A stretch of 5,797 nucleotides of DNA, from contig DMPB01000142.1 of the NCBI GenBank assembly GCA_003456175.1, positions 26,828 through 32,624 on the forward strand. The letters run 5' to 3'. Origin of the DNA: Chitinophagaceae bacterium (GTDB lineage Bacteria; Bacteroidota; Bacteroidia; Chitinophagales; Chitinophagaceae). The position numbers and the translations under genes are program-made. Shown here piece after piece: positions 1 through 5,797 of the stretch; within the stretch, counting starts at the first letter, position 1; each line of letters starts with the position of its first letter. Under the pieces are notes generated by a model. The model was not told the DNA's origin. It searched no databases and was given only the letters and a program-made list of their open reading frames with translations.

Positions 1-326
1 GTGAAACAAACGACCCATCGAAAAAATTCACACTTATACCCGATGGTGATTATGAAGCATTTCGTTGGCAAAATGGTGCATGGGTACACATACCTAAACT
101 ATTTAATGAAGCCGCTGATATGAGAGGTATAGATCCGCTACTTGGCAATGCTCCTAAAGATGCAACTATTAGAGATGCTAGCGGTAAAATTGATGAACAA
201 AAACTGATGGAACAATCGCTACAAAATGCTGCAAAAGCAAAACAGGCAGCCGAAGCAGAACAAAAACAAAAAGAAGAAGCTGCTAAAAAAAGAAAAGCGA
301 AACTTGACAAAGCGAAGAAAAACTAA
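1..326 (+). CDS. Hypothetical protein, C-terminal part (5' end outside window)
   Basis: The reading frame is open from the window edge (first whole codon at position 3) to TAA at 324-326, giving the last 107 residues of a longer protein. The first ~35 visible residues form a compact, aromatic-rich stretch (PDGDYEAFRWQNGAWVHIPK, visible residues 13-32) that looks like beta-hairpins of a folded domain. From about residue 63 to the end the chain is almost entirely Lys, Ala, Glu and Gln with no Pro or Gly, so it should be a long charged helix or coiled coil ending in a basic tail. I do not recognise the family. An ATG at 120 lies mid-domain in the same frame and is unlikely to be the true start, because the frame continues upstream with protein-like sequence. 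The gene converges on the DUF4954 gene, with a shared hairpin between them. Confidence 0.8.
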   Translation, partial: ETNDPSKKFTLIPDGDYEAFRWQNGAWVHIPKLFNEAADMRGIDPLLGNAPKDATIRDASGKIDEQKLMEQSLQNAAKAKQAAEAEQKQKEEAAKKRKAKLDKAKKN

Positions 327-352
327 AGCAAAATAGTAACACTACTAAATGT

Positions 353-383
353 ATGGGGTCGGCTGCTTCGCAGCCGACCCCAT
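353..383. terminator. Perfect 14-bp hairpin between convergent genes, likely bidirectional terminator
   Basis: ATGGGGTCGGCTGC (353-366) is the exact reverse complement of 370-383, separated by a TTC loop. The stem is GC-rich in an AT-rich setting. It lies 26 nt past the stop of the plus-strand gene and 27 nt past the stop of the minus-strand DUF4954 gene, which is where a shared terminator belongs. Neither side has a real T-tract: the plus side reads CTTAATC and the minus side ACATTTAG. Termination may therefore be less efficient than at a classical intrinsic site, or the palindrome may be a dispersed repeat with another role. Confidence 0.7.
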
Positions 384-410
384 CTTAATCATTGTAACAG
401 CACATCAACA

Positions 411-2636
411 CTATTGCACAGTCCACCCAAACTTTTGTTGTAACTGTTTCCATTGTTTTTGCACCTGTTTCAATTGTTGTTGCTGTTGCTTGATAAAACT
501 ATTATCGGCCAACTTACCAACAACGGCTTCCATTTCTGCAACATTCGCGTACATCATTTGCCGAAAGGCGTTCGTATGATCTTTTTCACGACTCTTATAA
601 ATAGCCTGTGTTAGTGTAGCTTTAATGGCAACTACTTCTTGCAAAAATGCTTGTAACCACTCTGTATTTATGCCTGTTGGTTTTATGCCTGTACTTTCAA
701 AATAACAGGCCATGGCATGCTCCCATTTTTTGTTAGCATAGGTGTTTCCTTGGGCTACGTACCAGTCGTGTACAGCCGACCAACTTTTTATTTTATCATC
801 TTTAATAAGCTTGCGCAACAACATCACATCGCTAGATGGTATCAGCTGCCCGCCAATATTATCCCACATCACACGCTTGGTATTCGTTGGAATTTGCTTG
901 ATAAAGTCGCCAGTTCGTTTTCCCTCGAATTGTTGTAACGCTTCGAACACCAAATTACCTGCATACAATACCACCATCTGCTTGAAAATACGATACGAGG
1001 CTACTACTTTCAATAGCACCACAGGCCGCTTACTATTTTCTGTATTGGGCACCGTAACTGTTAGGGTATCTACAATTTCAGGAGACTGCGTAAGTAATTT
1101 CTTGCCAAGCTTTTGTAACTCTTTATCAGATTTTTCGGTGCCTTTACCTTGCGGTAAAAGATAAGCTGCACCTATACAACGTTCCATTAAAGCAATAGCA
1201 TCCATTACTTCTTGCATGGTATCGGGGGCTAGGTAATCGTATTCAAGTAACTGAATTTTTTCGCTACGCTTATCTCTATCTACGTACTTCCAACTATTAC
1301 GAGCCAATGCATACATGTTGTACATAAACCAAAATGCAGGCATAATGGTAAGTCTGTCGTTAGTTACATCGTTACTTACCAACGAGAAGGGAATAGTAAT
1401 ATTTAACTCTGCCGGATAATCGCCTTTTGCTAAAATGGTATAACAAGCAAATTTGCTATTGTGCTTTAAGCTTACACACAAGCCAGGCCAAAAACCTCTG
1501 CCTGCAGTTATTTCACCATCGGCACTACGACTGTTATGGTTGCTACCTATGGTGGCACCTGCAGCCATATTACTTTGTCCCATAATAGTGGCAGCCGTTA
1601 AGAAACTATTGTTATGATGTTGCTCGTGTGCCGGATAAATGAGTGCATTTAATACCTCGCAACAGCTAATGGTACTATTGTTACCCAAGTAACTGTTAAT
1701 AAGTCGGGCACCATATTTTAAACTACTATGACTTGCCATTACAAAGCGTACAGCTTTAACACCATAGAAAGCTCTACACCCTTCGTGCATTATCCCATTC
1801 ACCATTTCACAGCCCTCACCTATTTGCGTTTTAGCATGTGGCGCCGATTCAATGGTTAAATTTTTTAATTTATTAGCTCCTTTAATATAGGCATCGCTAC
1901 CAATCCATACATCTTTAATGATATGGCAATTTTTAATAACAGTTCTGGCACCTATTTTTCCGTAGTAACCTCTACGCTTATCCCACATGTTATCGGTGAA
2001 TGCGATGAACTTTTGCAGTAATGCATCATCATCTCTATACTTACTCCATAGGTAAGCGTCGCCAGCAAGCATGCCACTAAATGGTAAAACGCTCCTACCA
2101 CCATTTTCATTGGCAAGTTCCATCCAAACACGTACATCTTCACTTTCGCCAGCTTTTAGAATACCATTACCAAACTTCGCATGGTTACTATTTGCCAACT
2201 CATTAATGTTCACTAAAATAACCTCGTTACCAATGATATAATGACTTAAATAACGTACGTTATCAATTACTACATTATCACCAATATCACAGCTTATGAT
2301 AGTGCTATTGTATAAACCAACAGGCACTTTTAAATCGCTAAATTCAAGGCAGTAAGGCTCTAACTTGCCAATACGTACCAGCCCAAAAAACTTACAATTC
2401 CGAATTAAATCGGCTGTAAAGGCACTAGTTACTAAGATATTATTCCAATTATCACTTGTGTTTCTGTTGCGAACTAAAGTTTCAATTTCGCTAGCAGTTA
2501 AATTTCTGAAATCAGATGCTGCAGTTTTATTCTGTTTAAAACGAAACACATATTCGTTTTCGCCTTGCGGCAAATGCTCACCTGTTATGAAATGATAACC
2601 TAAGTTTTCAAGAGATGTTTTCTTAATTACATTCAT
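411..2636 (-). CDS. DUF4954 family protein, left-handed beta-helix (hexapeptide-repeat) fold
   Basis: Complete 741-residue cytoplasmic protein with no signal peptide or membrane segment, recognised as DUF4954 (a Bacteroidota family; function not established). Residues ~105-145 and ~225-400 carry irregular hexapeptide-like rungs (IIGNEVILVNI, VWIGSDAYIKG, ATIGSNHNS), as in left-handed parallel beta-helix acyltransferases and sugar-nucleotide enzymes. A His/Asn cluster sits in the central rungs (H337, H340, H341, N342, N343, N366, H367, N368, H392, N393) and could form an active or binding site. Residues ~430-710 are mainly helical, with aromatic segments such as FWFMYNMYALARNSW. The C-terminus (717-735) is Gln-rich, with 11 Gln in 19 residues. 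The ATG at 2634-2636 is chosen because the frame starts there and the intergenic gap fits; no Shine-Dalgarno is present. The gene lies downstream of glmS on the same strand, but a terminator separates them. A link to amino-sugar metabolism is inference only. Confidence 0.88.
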   Translation of the reverse strand: MNVIKKTSLENLGYHFITGEHLPQGENEYVFRFKQNKTAASDFRNLTASEIETLVRNRNTSDNWNNILVTSAFTADLIRNCKFFGLVRIGKLEPYCLEFSDLKVPVGLYNSTIISCDIGDNVVIDNVRYLSHYIIGNEVILVNINELANSNHAKFGNGILKAGESEDVRVWMELANENGGRSVLPFSGMLAGDAYLWSKYRDDDALLQKFIAFTDNMWDKRRGYYGKIGARTVIKNCHIIKDVWIGSDAYIKGANKLKNLTIESAPHAKTQIGEGCEMVNGIMHEGCRAFYGVKAVRFVMASHSSLKYGARLINSYLGNNSTISCCEVLNALIYPAHEQHHNNSFLTAATIMGQSNMAAGATIGSNHNSRSADGEITAGRGFWPGLCVSLKHNSKFACYTILAKGDYPAELNITIPFSLVSNDVTNDRLTIMPAFWFMYNMYALARNSWKYVDRDKRSEKIQLLEYDYLAPDTMQEVMDAIALMERCIGAAYLLPQGKGTEKSDKELQKLGKKLLTQSPEIVDTLTVTVPNTENSKRPVVLLKVVASYRIFKQMVVLYAGNLVFEALQQFEGKRTGDFIKQIPTNTKRVMWDNIGGQLIPSSDVMLLRKLIKDDKIKSWSAVHDWYVAQGNTYANKKWEHAMACYFESTGIKPTGINTEWLQAFLQEVVAIKATLTQAIYKSREKDHTNAFRQMMYANVAEMEAVVGKLADNSFIKQQQQQLKQVQKQWKQLQQKFGWTVQ

Positions 2637-2672
2637 GTTAGTTCGGGTTCATGTAATGAAATACAAAAGGAT

Positions 2673-2714
2673 AAAAAAAGGCAAGAAATGTAACATGCTA
2701 CTACACTCCTTGCC
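2673..2714 (-). terminator. Rho-independent terminator after glmS
   Basis: Read on the minus strand, GGCAAG (2714-2709) pairs with CTTGCC (2685-2680). Pairing continues inward for eight more base pairs, three of them G-U, giving a 14-bp stem with a 7-nt loop. Seven T's (2679-2673) follow at once. The hairpin begins 23 nt past the glmS stop codon. This is a textbook intrinsic terminator for glmS. It leaves only 36 nt before the DUF4954 start, so that gene either relies on readthrough or has a promoter within or overlapping the terminator. I found no convincing Bacteroidota promoter (TTTG with TAnnTTTG) in that stretch. Confidence 0.85.
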
Positions 2715-2737
2715 ATTATATGATATCGTATTACTAC

Positions 2738-4576
2738 TTATTCAACGGTAACACTCTTAGCCAAATTTCTAGGTTTATCAACATCTAACCCCTTTGCAAT
2801 ACCTACGTAATAGCTTAATAACTGTAATGGAATTGTACTTAACAGAGGTGCCACAATTTCATCGGCAGGTGGCAATACAATTACATCATTGCTTAAAGTC
2901 GGACTAACCGTATCGCCTTCTGTAATAATGGAAATTACCATGCCTTTACGGGCTTTAATTTCTTGCATATTACTCACTACCTTTTCGTGATAGCTATCTT
3001 TTGTAGCAACAAAAACTACCGGAAGCGTTTCATCTACCAAAGCAATGGGGCCGTGCTTCATTTCTGCAGCAGGGTAACCTTCTGCATGTATGTAAGAAAT
3101 TTCTTTCAACTTTAATGCGCCTTCTAATGCAATTGGGAAGTTATAACCTCTACCTAGGAATAAAAAGTCAGTAGCGTCTTTATATTTCTCAGCAATTGCT
3201 TTTATTTGATCATCGAGTTCCAAAACGGCTTTCACCTTATCTGGTATTGAAGCAAGTTCTTTACACAAGTCTAAATAACGCTCTTTCGATAAGGTACCTT
3301 TTTCGTAGCCGAGCTTCATGGCAATCATAATGAGAACAGCCAACTGACCTGTAAATGCTTTAGTACTAGCAACACCAATTTCAGGACCAGCATGCGTATA
3401 TGCACCTGCGTGTGAAGCACGTGATATACTACTACCTACCACATTCACAATACCTAAAATAATAGCACCCTTTTCTTTAGCATTTTCAATAGCTACTAAT
3501 GTATCGGCAGTTTCGCCACTTTGCGAAATAGCAATAATTACATCACCCTTATTTATGATTGGGTTTCTATATCTGAATTCACTTGCATATTCTACCTCTA
3601 CAGGTATGCGGCATAGTTCTTCAATAACATATTCTGCTACCAAGCCCGCATGCCAGCTAGTGCCACATGCAAGAATAATTATACGAGGTGCATGCATAAT
3701 TTGCTCGGCGTACTGACTAATACCACTCATAGTAATAGTGCCAGCATCGGCATCTAACCTACCACGTAAGCAATCATAAATAGTTTGAGGCTGCTCAAAA
3801 ATTTCCTTCAGCATAAAATGGTCGTAACCACCTTTTTCAATAGCAGCCAACTCTAAATCTAACTTTTGTACAAAAGGTGTTTGCTTTTCGTTACCCAAGT
3901 TTTTGAGAATTAACTCATCAGGTCTTACAATAGCAATCTCATAATCATTTACATACACTACCTCTTTCGTGTACTCAATGATAGGGCTAGCATCACTTGC
4001 TAAAAAATGTTCTCCCTTTCCTATACCAATAACTAAAGGACTTCCCTTTCTAGCTGCAATAATTGTTTCAGGATCATCTTTATGAATTAATAGAATGCAA
4101 TATGCACCTACTACTCTTCTAAGTGCTATGCGAACCGCTTCTTCTAAGCTACCCTCCGTTTCTTTATAAATATCGTCGATGAAATTTAAAAGCACCTCCG
4201 TATCTGTATCACTATGAAAAACATATCCTTTCTTGAGTAATTCAGCTTTAAGCTGTGCATAGTTTTCAATGATACCATTATGAATCATAGCAATCTCACC
4301 ACTATTGCTTAAATGCGGATGTGCATTTCTATCACTTGGCTCACCATGGGTTGCCCAACGCGTATGGCCGATACCAATAGAACCGCCTAAATCTTTACCA
4401 ACGGTGTATTCTTCCATATCGGCTACCTTGCCCTTCTTTTTGTATACGTTTAAGGTACCATTGGTAACTAATGCTACACCTGCGCTATCGTAGCCTCTAT
4501 ATTCGAGTCTTTTAAGTCCTTTAACTACTACGGGGTATGCCTGTCTATGACCTGTGTATCCTACAATTCCACACAT
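2738..4576 (-). CDS. glmS: Glutamine--fructose-6-phosphate aminotransferase (isomerizing)
   Basis: Cytoplasmic enzyme converting fructose-6-phosphate and glutamine to glucosamine-6-phosphate and glutamate, the first committed step to UDP-GlcNAc for peptidoglycan and LPS. At 612 residues it matches the family (E. coli about 609). The N-terminal class II glutaminase domain (~2-220) begins MCGIVGY, with Cys2 as nucleophile after Met removal. HTRWATHG (71-78), HNGIIEN (99-105) and HSDTDTE (121-127) are the other conserved glutaminase motifs. Two SIS sugar-isomerase domains follow (~290-425 and ~460-600), with CGTSWHAG (304-311), SQSGETADT (351-359) and STKAFTGQ (404-411). Glu492, His508 and Lys607 align with E. 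coli Glu488, His504 and Lys603 (mature numbering), so isomerisation should be intact. The C-terminus PRNLAKSVTVE is canonical. The ATG is fixed by the need for Cys at position 2. The gene is divergent from the GNAT gene and followed by a strong terminator. No glmS ribozyme is seen upstream. Confidence 0.98.
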   Translation of the reverse strand: MCGIVGYTGHRQAYPVVVKGLKRLEYRGYDSAGVALVTNGTLNVYKKKGKVADMEEYTVGKDLGGSIGIGHTRWATHGEPSDRNAHPHLSNSGEIAMIHNGIIENYAQLKAELLKKGYVFHSDTDTEVLLNFIDDIYKETEGSLEEAVRIALRRVVGAYCILLIHKDDPETIIAARKGSPLVIGIGKGEHFLASDASPIIEYTKEVVYVNDYEIAIVRPDELILKNLGNEKQTPFVQKLDLELAAIEKGGYDHFMLKEIFEQPQTIYDCLRGRLDADAGTITMSGISQYAEQIMHAPRIIILACGTSWHAGLVAEYVIEELCRIPVEVEYASEFRYRNPIINKGDVIIAISQSGETADTLVAIENAKEKGAIILGIVNVVGSSISRASHAGAYTHAGPEIGVASTKAFTGQLAVLIMIAMKLGYEKGTLSKERYLDLCKELASIPDKVKAVLELDDQIKAIAEKYKDATDFLFLGRGYNFPIALEGALKLKEISYIHAEGYPAAEMKHGPIALVDETLPVVFVATKDSYHEKVVSNMQEIKARKGMVISIITEGDTVSPTLSNDVIVLPPADEIVAPLLSTIPLQLLSYYVGIAKGLDVDKPRNLAKSVTVE

Positions 4577-4667
4577 AAGATTTAATCGATTGGTTGTTTA
4601 AGTCGCAATATCTTCATTTTTATCCCATATTGCAAACACCAGTTTACAAAACCATCTTCTGAAATCC
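4577..4667. promoter_or_regulatory. Divergent intergenic region with candidate operator (glmS / GNAT gene)
   Basis: These 91 bp separate the starts of glmS (minus) and the GNAT gene (plus), so they should contain both promoters. They hold a perfect 7-bp inverted repeat, GCAATAT at 4605-4611 and ATATTGC at 4627-4633, with a 15-nt AT-rich spacer. The centre-to-centre distance is 22 bp, about two helical turns, which would suit a dimeric regulator. I find only poor matches to the Bacteroidota TTTG / TAnnTTTG promoter on either strand, so no transcription start can be assigned. A 7-bp repeat in a region this size could also arise by chance. Confidence 0.4.
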
Positions 4668-5282
4668 ATGCACAGCAATGCTTTGAGCGAAATACAACTT
4701 GAAACCAATAGCGTTTTATTGCGGCCTTTACAGGCAAATGACAACCAGTATTTGCAGCATTACGCAACTGATTCACCTGAAATTTTCACCTATCTACTAG
4801 CGCAACCCAACACCGCAGAAGCGATGAAAAGCCACGTAGAACAAGCCGTTACGTCTACCCAAAGTGGCAACAGCATCGCCTTTATAGTATATCATAAAAC
4901 AACGCAAGAATACGCAGGCTGCACACGCTTGTACGACATTGATTTTGAACACAAAAATTTACAAATTGGTTACACCTGGTATGGAAAAAAATTTTGGGGA
5001 ACAGGCATTAACAAGCACTGTAAATACTTGTTGCTGCATCATGCTTTTGAAACCATGCAGTTTGAAAGAGTTGGTTTTAGAGCCGATGCAAGAAACGAAC
5101 GCAGTATTGCTGCAATCAAAAGTTTGGGCTGCCAAGTAGAAGGGGTCCTTCGCAGCCATATGTATTTACCGCAAGGTGGGCGTCGTGATAGTATTTTGTT
5201 AAGTATGCTTAAACATGAATGGTTTAGCCATTGCAAGACCAACTTACTGGCACAAATACATGCCAAGCAATCAACTTTTTAG
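4668..5282 (+). CDS. GNAT family N-acetyltransferase (RimJ/RimL-like, Acetyltransf_3 type)
   Basis: Complete 204-residue cytoplasmic protein, predicted to transfer acetyl from acetyl-CoA to an amino group; the acceptor is unknown. The layout is that of RimJ/RimL-type GNATs: an LLRPLQANDNQYL start (residues 17-29), a central strand with FIVYHKTTQEYAGCTRLYDI (72-91), then the CoA-binding motif. IGYTWYGKKFWGTGINKHCK (100-119) contains KFWGTG, matching the (Q/R)xxGx(G/A) pyrophosphate-binding loop apart from Lys in the first place. FRADARNERSIAAIKSLGC (137-155) is the motif B region usual in this subfamily, including the Asn and Ser-Ile-Ala pattern. RSHMYLPQGGRRDSILLSML (162-181) is the typical end. 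The start at 4668 places the first beta-strand at the expected distance; no Shine-Dalgarno is seen. Being divergent from glmS does not make it a glucosamine-phosphate acetyltransferase, since its sequence is RimJ/RimL-like rather than GNA1-like. Confidence 0.93.
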   Translation: MHSNALSEIQLETNSVLLRPLQANDNQYLQHYATDSPEIFTYLLAQPNTAEAMKSHVEQAVTSTQSGNSIAFIVYHKTTQEYAGCTRLYDIDFEHKNLQIGYTWYGKKFWGTGINKHCKYLLLHHAFETMQFERVGFRADARNERSIAAIKSLGCQVEGVLRSHMYLPQGGRRDSILLSMLKHEWFSHCKTNLLAQIHAKQSTF

Positions 5283-5352
5283 CACGATATACGTTGTATT
5301 TGTTGATATATTTACCCCTATCACCAAATCATACTTGCACAAAACACTGTAC
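5283..5352 (+). promoter_or_regulatory. Short intergenic gap, weak -7 box candidate for the lipoprotein gene
   Basis: This 70-bp gap between the GNAT stop and the lipoprotein ATG shows no hairpin with a T-tract, so the two genes could be co-transcribed. TATATTTA at 5307-5314 resembles the Bacteroidota -7 element TAnnTTTG, missing only the final G. No TTTG -33 element sits 19-21 nt upstream. An independent promoter here is possible but weakly supported. Confidence 0.2.
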
Positions 5353-5797
5353 ATGAACAAATTAATAGGTCTAATGGCCATGGTAGTACTCTTAGGTTGT
5401 AAGAGTACGCCAAGCAATGTTCCGGTAATTGGTTTTGTTGATGCTTTTGAAGACAATACAATAGCTCAAGCCAAAAAAGGTTTTTTCGATGCCTTAGCAC
5501 AAAAAGGTTACAGCGAAAGTAAAGGCAACATAAAAGTAATTTATCGCAATGCACAAGGCAGTATTCCTACACTTACGCAAATTGTAAAATACATGCAAAG
5601 CGAGCAAGTAACATTATTGGCTACCTGCCCTTCGCTAAGTACAGTTACAGCTGTTCAAAGCAAAACGAAAATTCCTATTTTTATGATGGTGGCCCCTATG
5701 CCCAACCTAATGAAAATTACCGATGCCAATGGTAAAGCCCCAGCCAACCTATTTGGTGTAGGCGAAAATCTAGCTTATATCGATACCTCTTTTTTGC
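5353..5797 (+). CDS. ABC transporter substrate-binding lipoprotein, TrpX-like (PF04392), 3' end outside window
   Basis: The frame is open from ATG 5353-5355 to the window edge, giving the first 148 residues, roughly half of the usual family length. Residues 1-16 (MNKLIGLMAMVVLLGC) are a short lipoprotein signal peptide with an LLGC lipobox; Cys16 would be lipidated, followed by KSTPSN. The mature part fits the periplasmic-binding type I fold of PF04392 (DUF534/TrpX): VPVIGFVDAF (first strand, ~22-31), GFFDALAQKGY (~41-51), NIKVIYRNAQG (~56-66), then TLTQIVKYM, LLATCPSLSTVTAV, IPIFMMVAP and NLFGVGEN. Family members bind small molecules, such as aromatic amino acids in streptococcal TrpX, and deliver them to an ABC permease and ATPase; the ligand here is unknown. 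In a diderm host it would be anchored to a membrane facing the periplasm. Permease and ATPase genes are expected just downstream. The start is fixed by the signal peptide. Confidence 0.87.
   Translation, partial: MNKLIGLMAMVVLLGCKSTPSNVPVIGFVDAFEDNTIAQAKKGFFDALAQKGYSESKGNIKVIYRNAQGSIPTLTQIVKYMQSEQVTLLATCPSLSTVTAVQSKTKIPIFMMVAPMPNLMKITDANGKAPANLFGVGENLAYIDTSFL

Noticed and set aside
50..310. An 86-codon minus-strand frame rich in Ser, Ala, Phe and Cys at the left edge
   Set aside because: It is the antisense of the Lys/Ala/Glu-rich tail of the plus-strand gene, and its hydrophobic, Cys-rich look comes from reading those codons backwards.
742..1164. A 140-codon plus-strand open frame antisense to the DUF4954 gene
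   Set aside because: It lies wholly inside a convincing conserved gene, its translation has no recognisable domain or sensible composition, and it has no start signal. It is a shadow frame, as are the smaller frames at 349-579, 717-938, 1952-2143 and 2365-2595.
4577..4667. A possible glmS ribozyme or riboswitch upstream of glmS
   Set aside because: The region is only 91 bp and AT-rich, and shows no nested pseudoknot-like stems. The glmS ribozyme is known mainly from Gram-positive bacteria and needs a longer leader.
4582..4776. A 64-codon minus-strand frame spanning the glmS/GNAT divergent region
   Set aside because: It overlaps the start of the GNAT gene in antisense and fills the only promoter space for glmS. 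The translation has no recognisable features.
5147..5158. A TTCGCAGCC match inside the GNAT gene to part of the 353-383 hairpin
   Set aside because: Only nine bases are shared, they lie in conserved coding sequence (the LRSHM region), and there is no matching palindrome, so it is coincidental.
4668..5282. The idea that the GNAT enzyme acetylates glucosamine-6-phosphate made by GlmS (GNA1-like)
   Set aside because: Its motifs and length match RimJ/RimL-type acetyltransferases. Divergent adjacency alone is weak evidence, and bacteria normally acetylate at glucosamine-1-phosphate with GlmU.

Overview
The window looks like an ordinary chromosomal segment of a Bacteroidota bacterium, most likely a member of or near the Chitinophagaceae. 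Four things point there: a full-length DUF4954 protein (a family I know essentially from Bacteroidota); low-GC coding sequence; no GGAGG-type ribosome binding site before any of the four visible starts, where the upstream bases are A/T-rich or otherwise unlike Shine-Dalgarno; and a GNAT enzyme and substrate-binding lipoprotein of a type I associate with that group. The placement rests on recognition, not on a search.

Layout from left to right. (1) The 3' end of an unidentified plus-strand gene, ending at 326 in a Lys/Ala/Glu-rich helical tail. (2) A perfect 14-bp hairpin at 353-383 between two convergent genes, probably acting as a terminator in both directions. (3) A minus-strand DUF4954 gene (411-2636) encoding a large left-handed beta-helix (hexapeptide-repeat) protein of unknown function. 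(4) A strong rho-independent terminator (2673-2714, minus strand) just after glmS. (5) glmS (2738-4576, minus strand), complete with all catalytic residues. (6) A 91-bp divergent promoter region (4577-4667) holding a 7-bp inverted repeat. (7) A plus-strand GNAT acetyltransferase (4668-5282). (8) The first 148 codons of a plus-strand lipoprotein gene (5353 to the window end), a TrpX-like (PF04392) ABC transporter substrate-binding protein whose permease and ATPase partners probably lie beyond the edge.

How the genes relate: GlmS makes glucosamine-6-phosphate, the entry point to UDP-GlcNAc for peptidoglycan and LPS. The DUF4954 protein downstream has the fold class used by GlmU/LpxA-type acyltransferases and sugar-nucleotide enzymes, so a role near amino-sugar metabolism is a reasonable but unproven guess. 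A good terminator between the two genes argues against simple co-transcription. The GNAT and lipoprotein genes run the other way, with no obvious terminator between them.

I see no mobile element, CRISPR array, tRNA, rRNA or defence system, and no clearly new system. The least understood item is the DUF4954 protein and its His/Asn-rich core.
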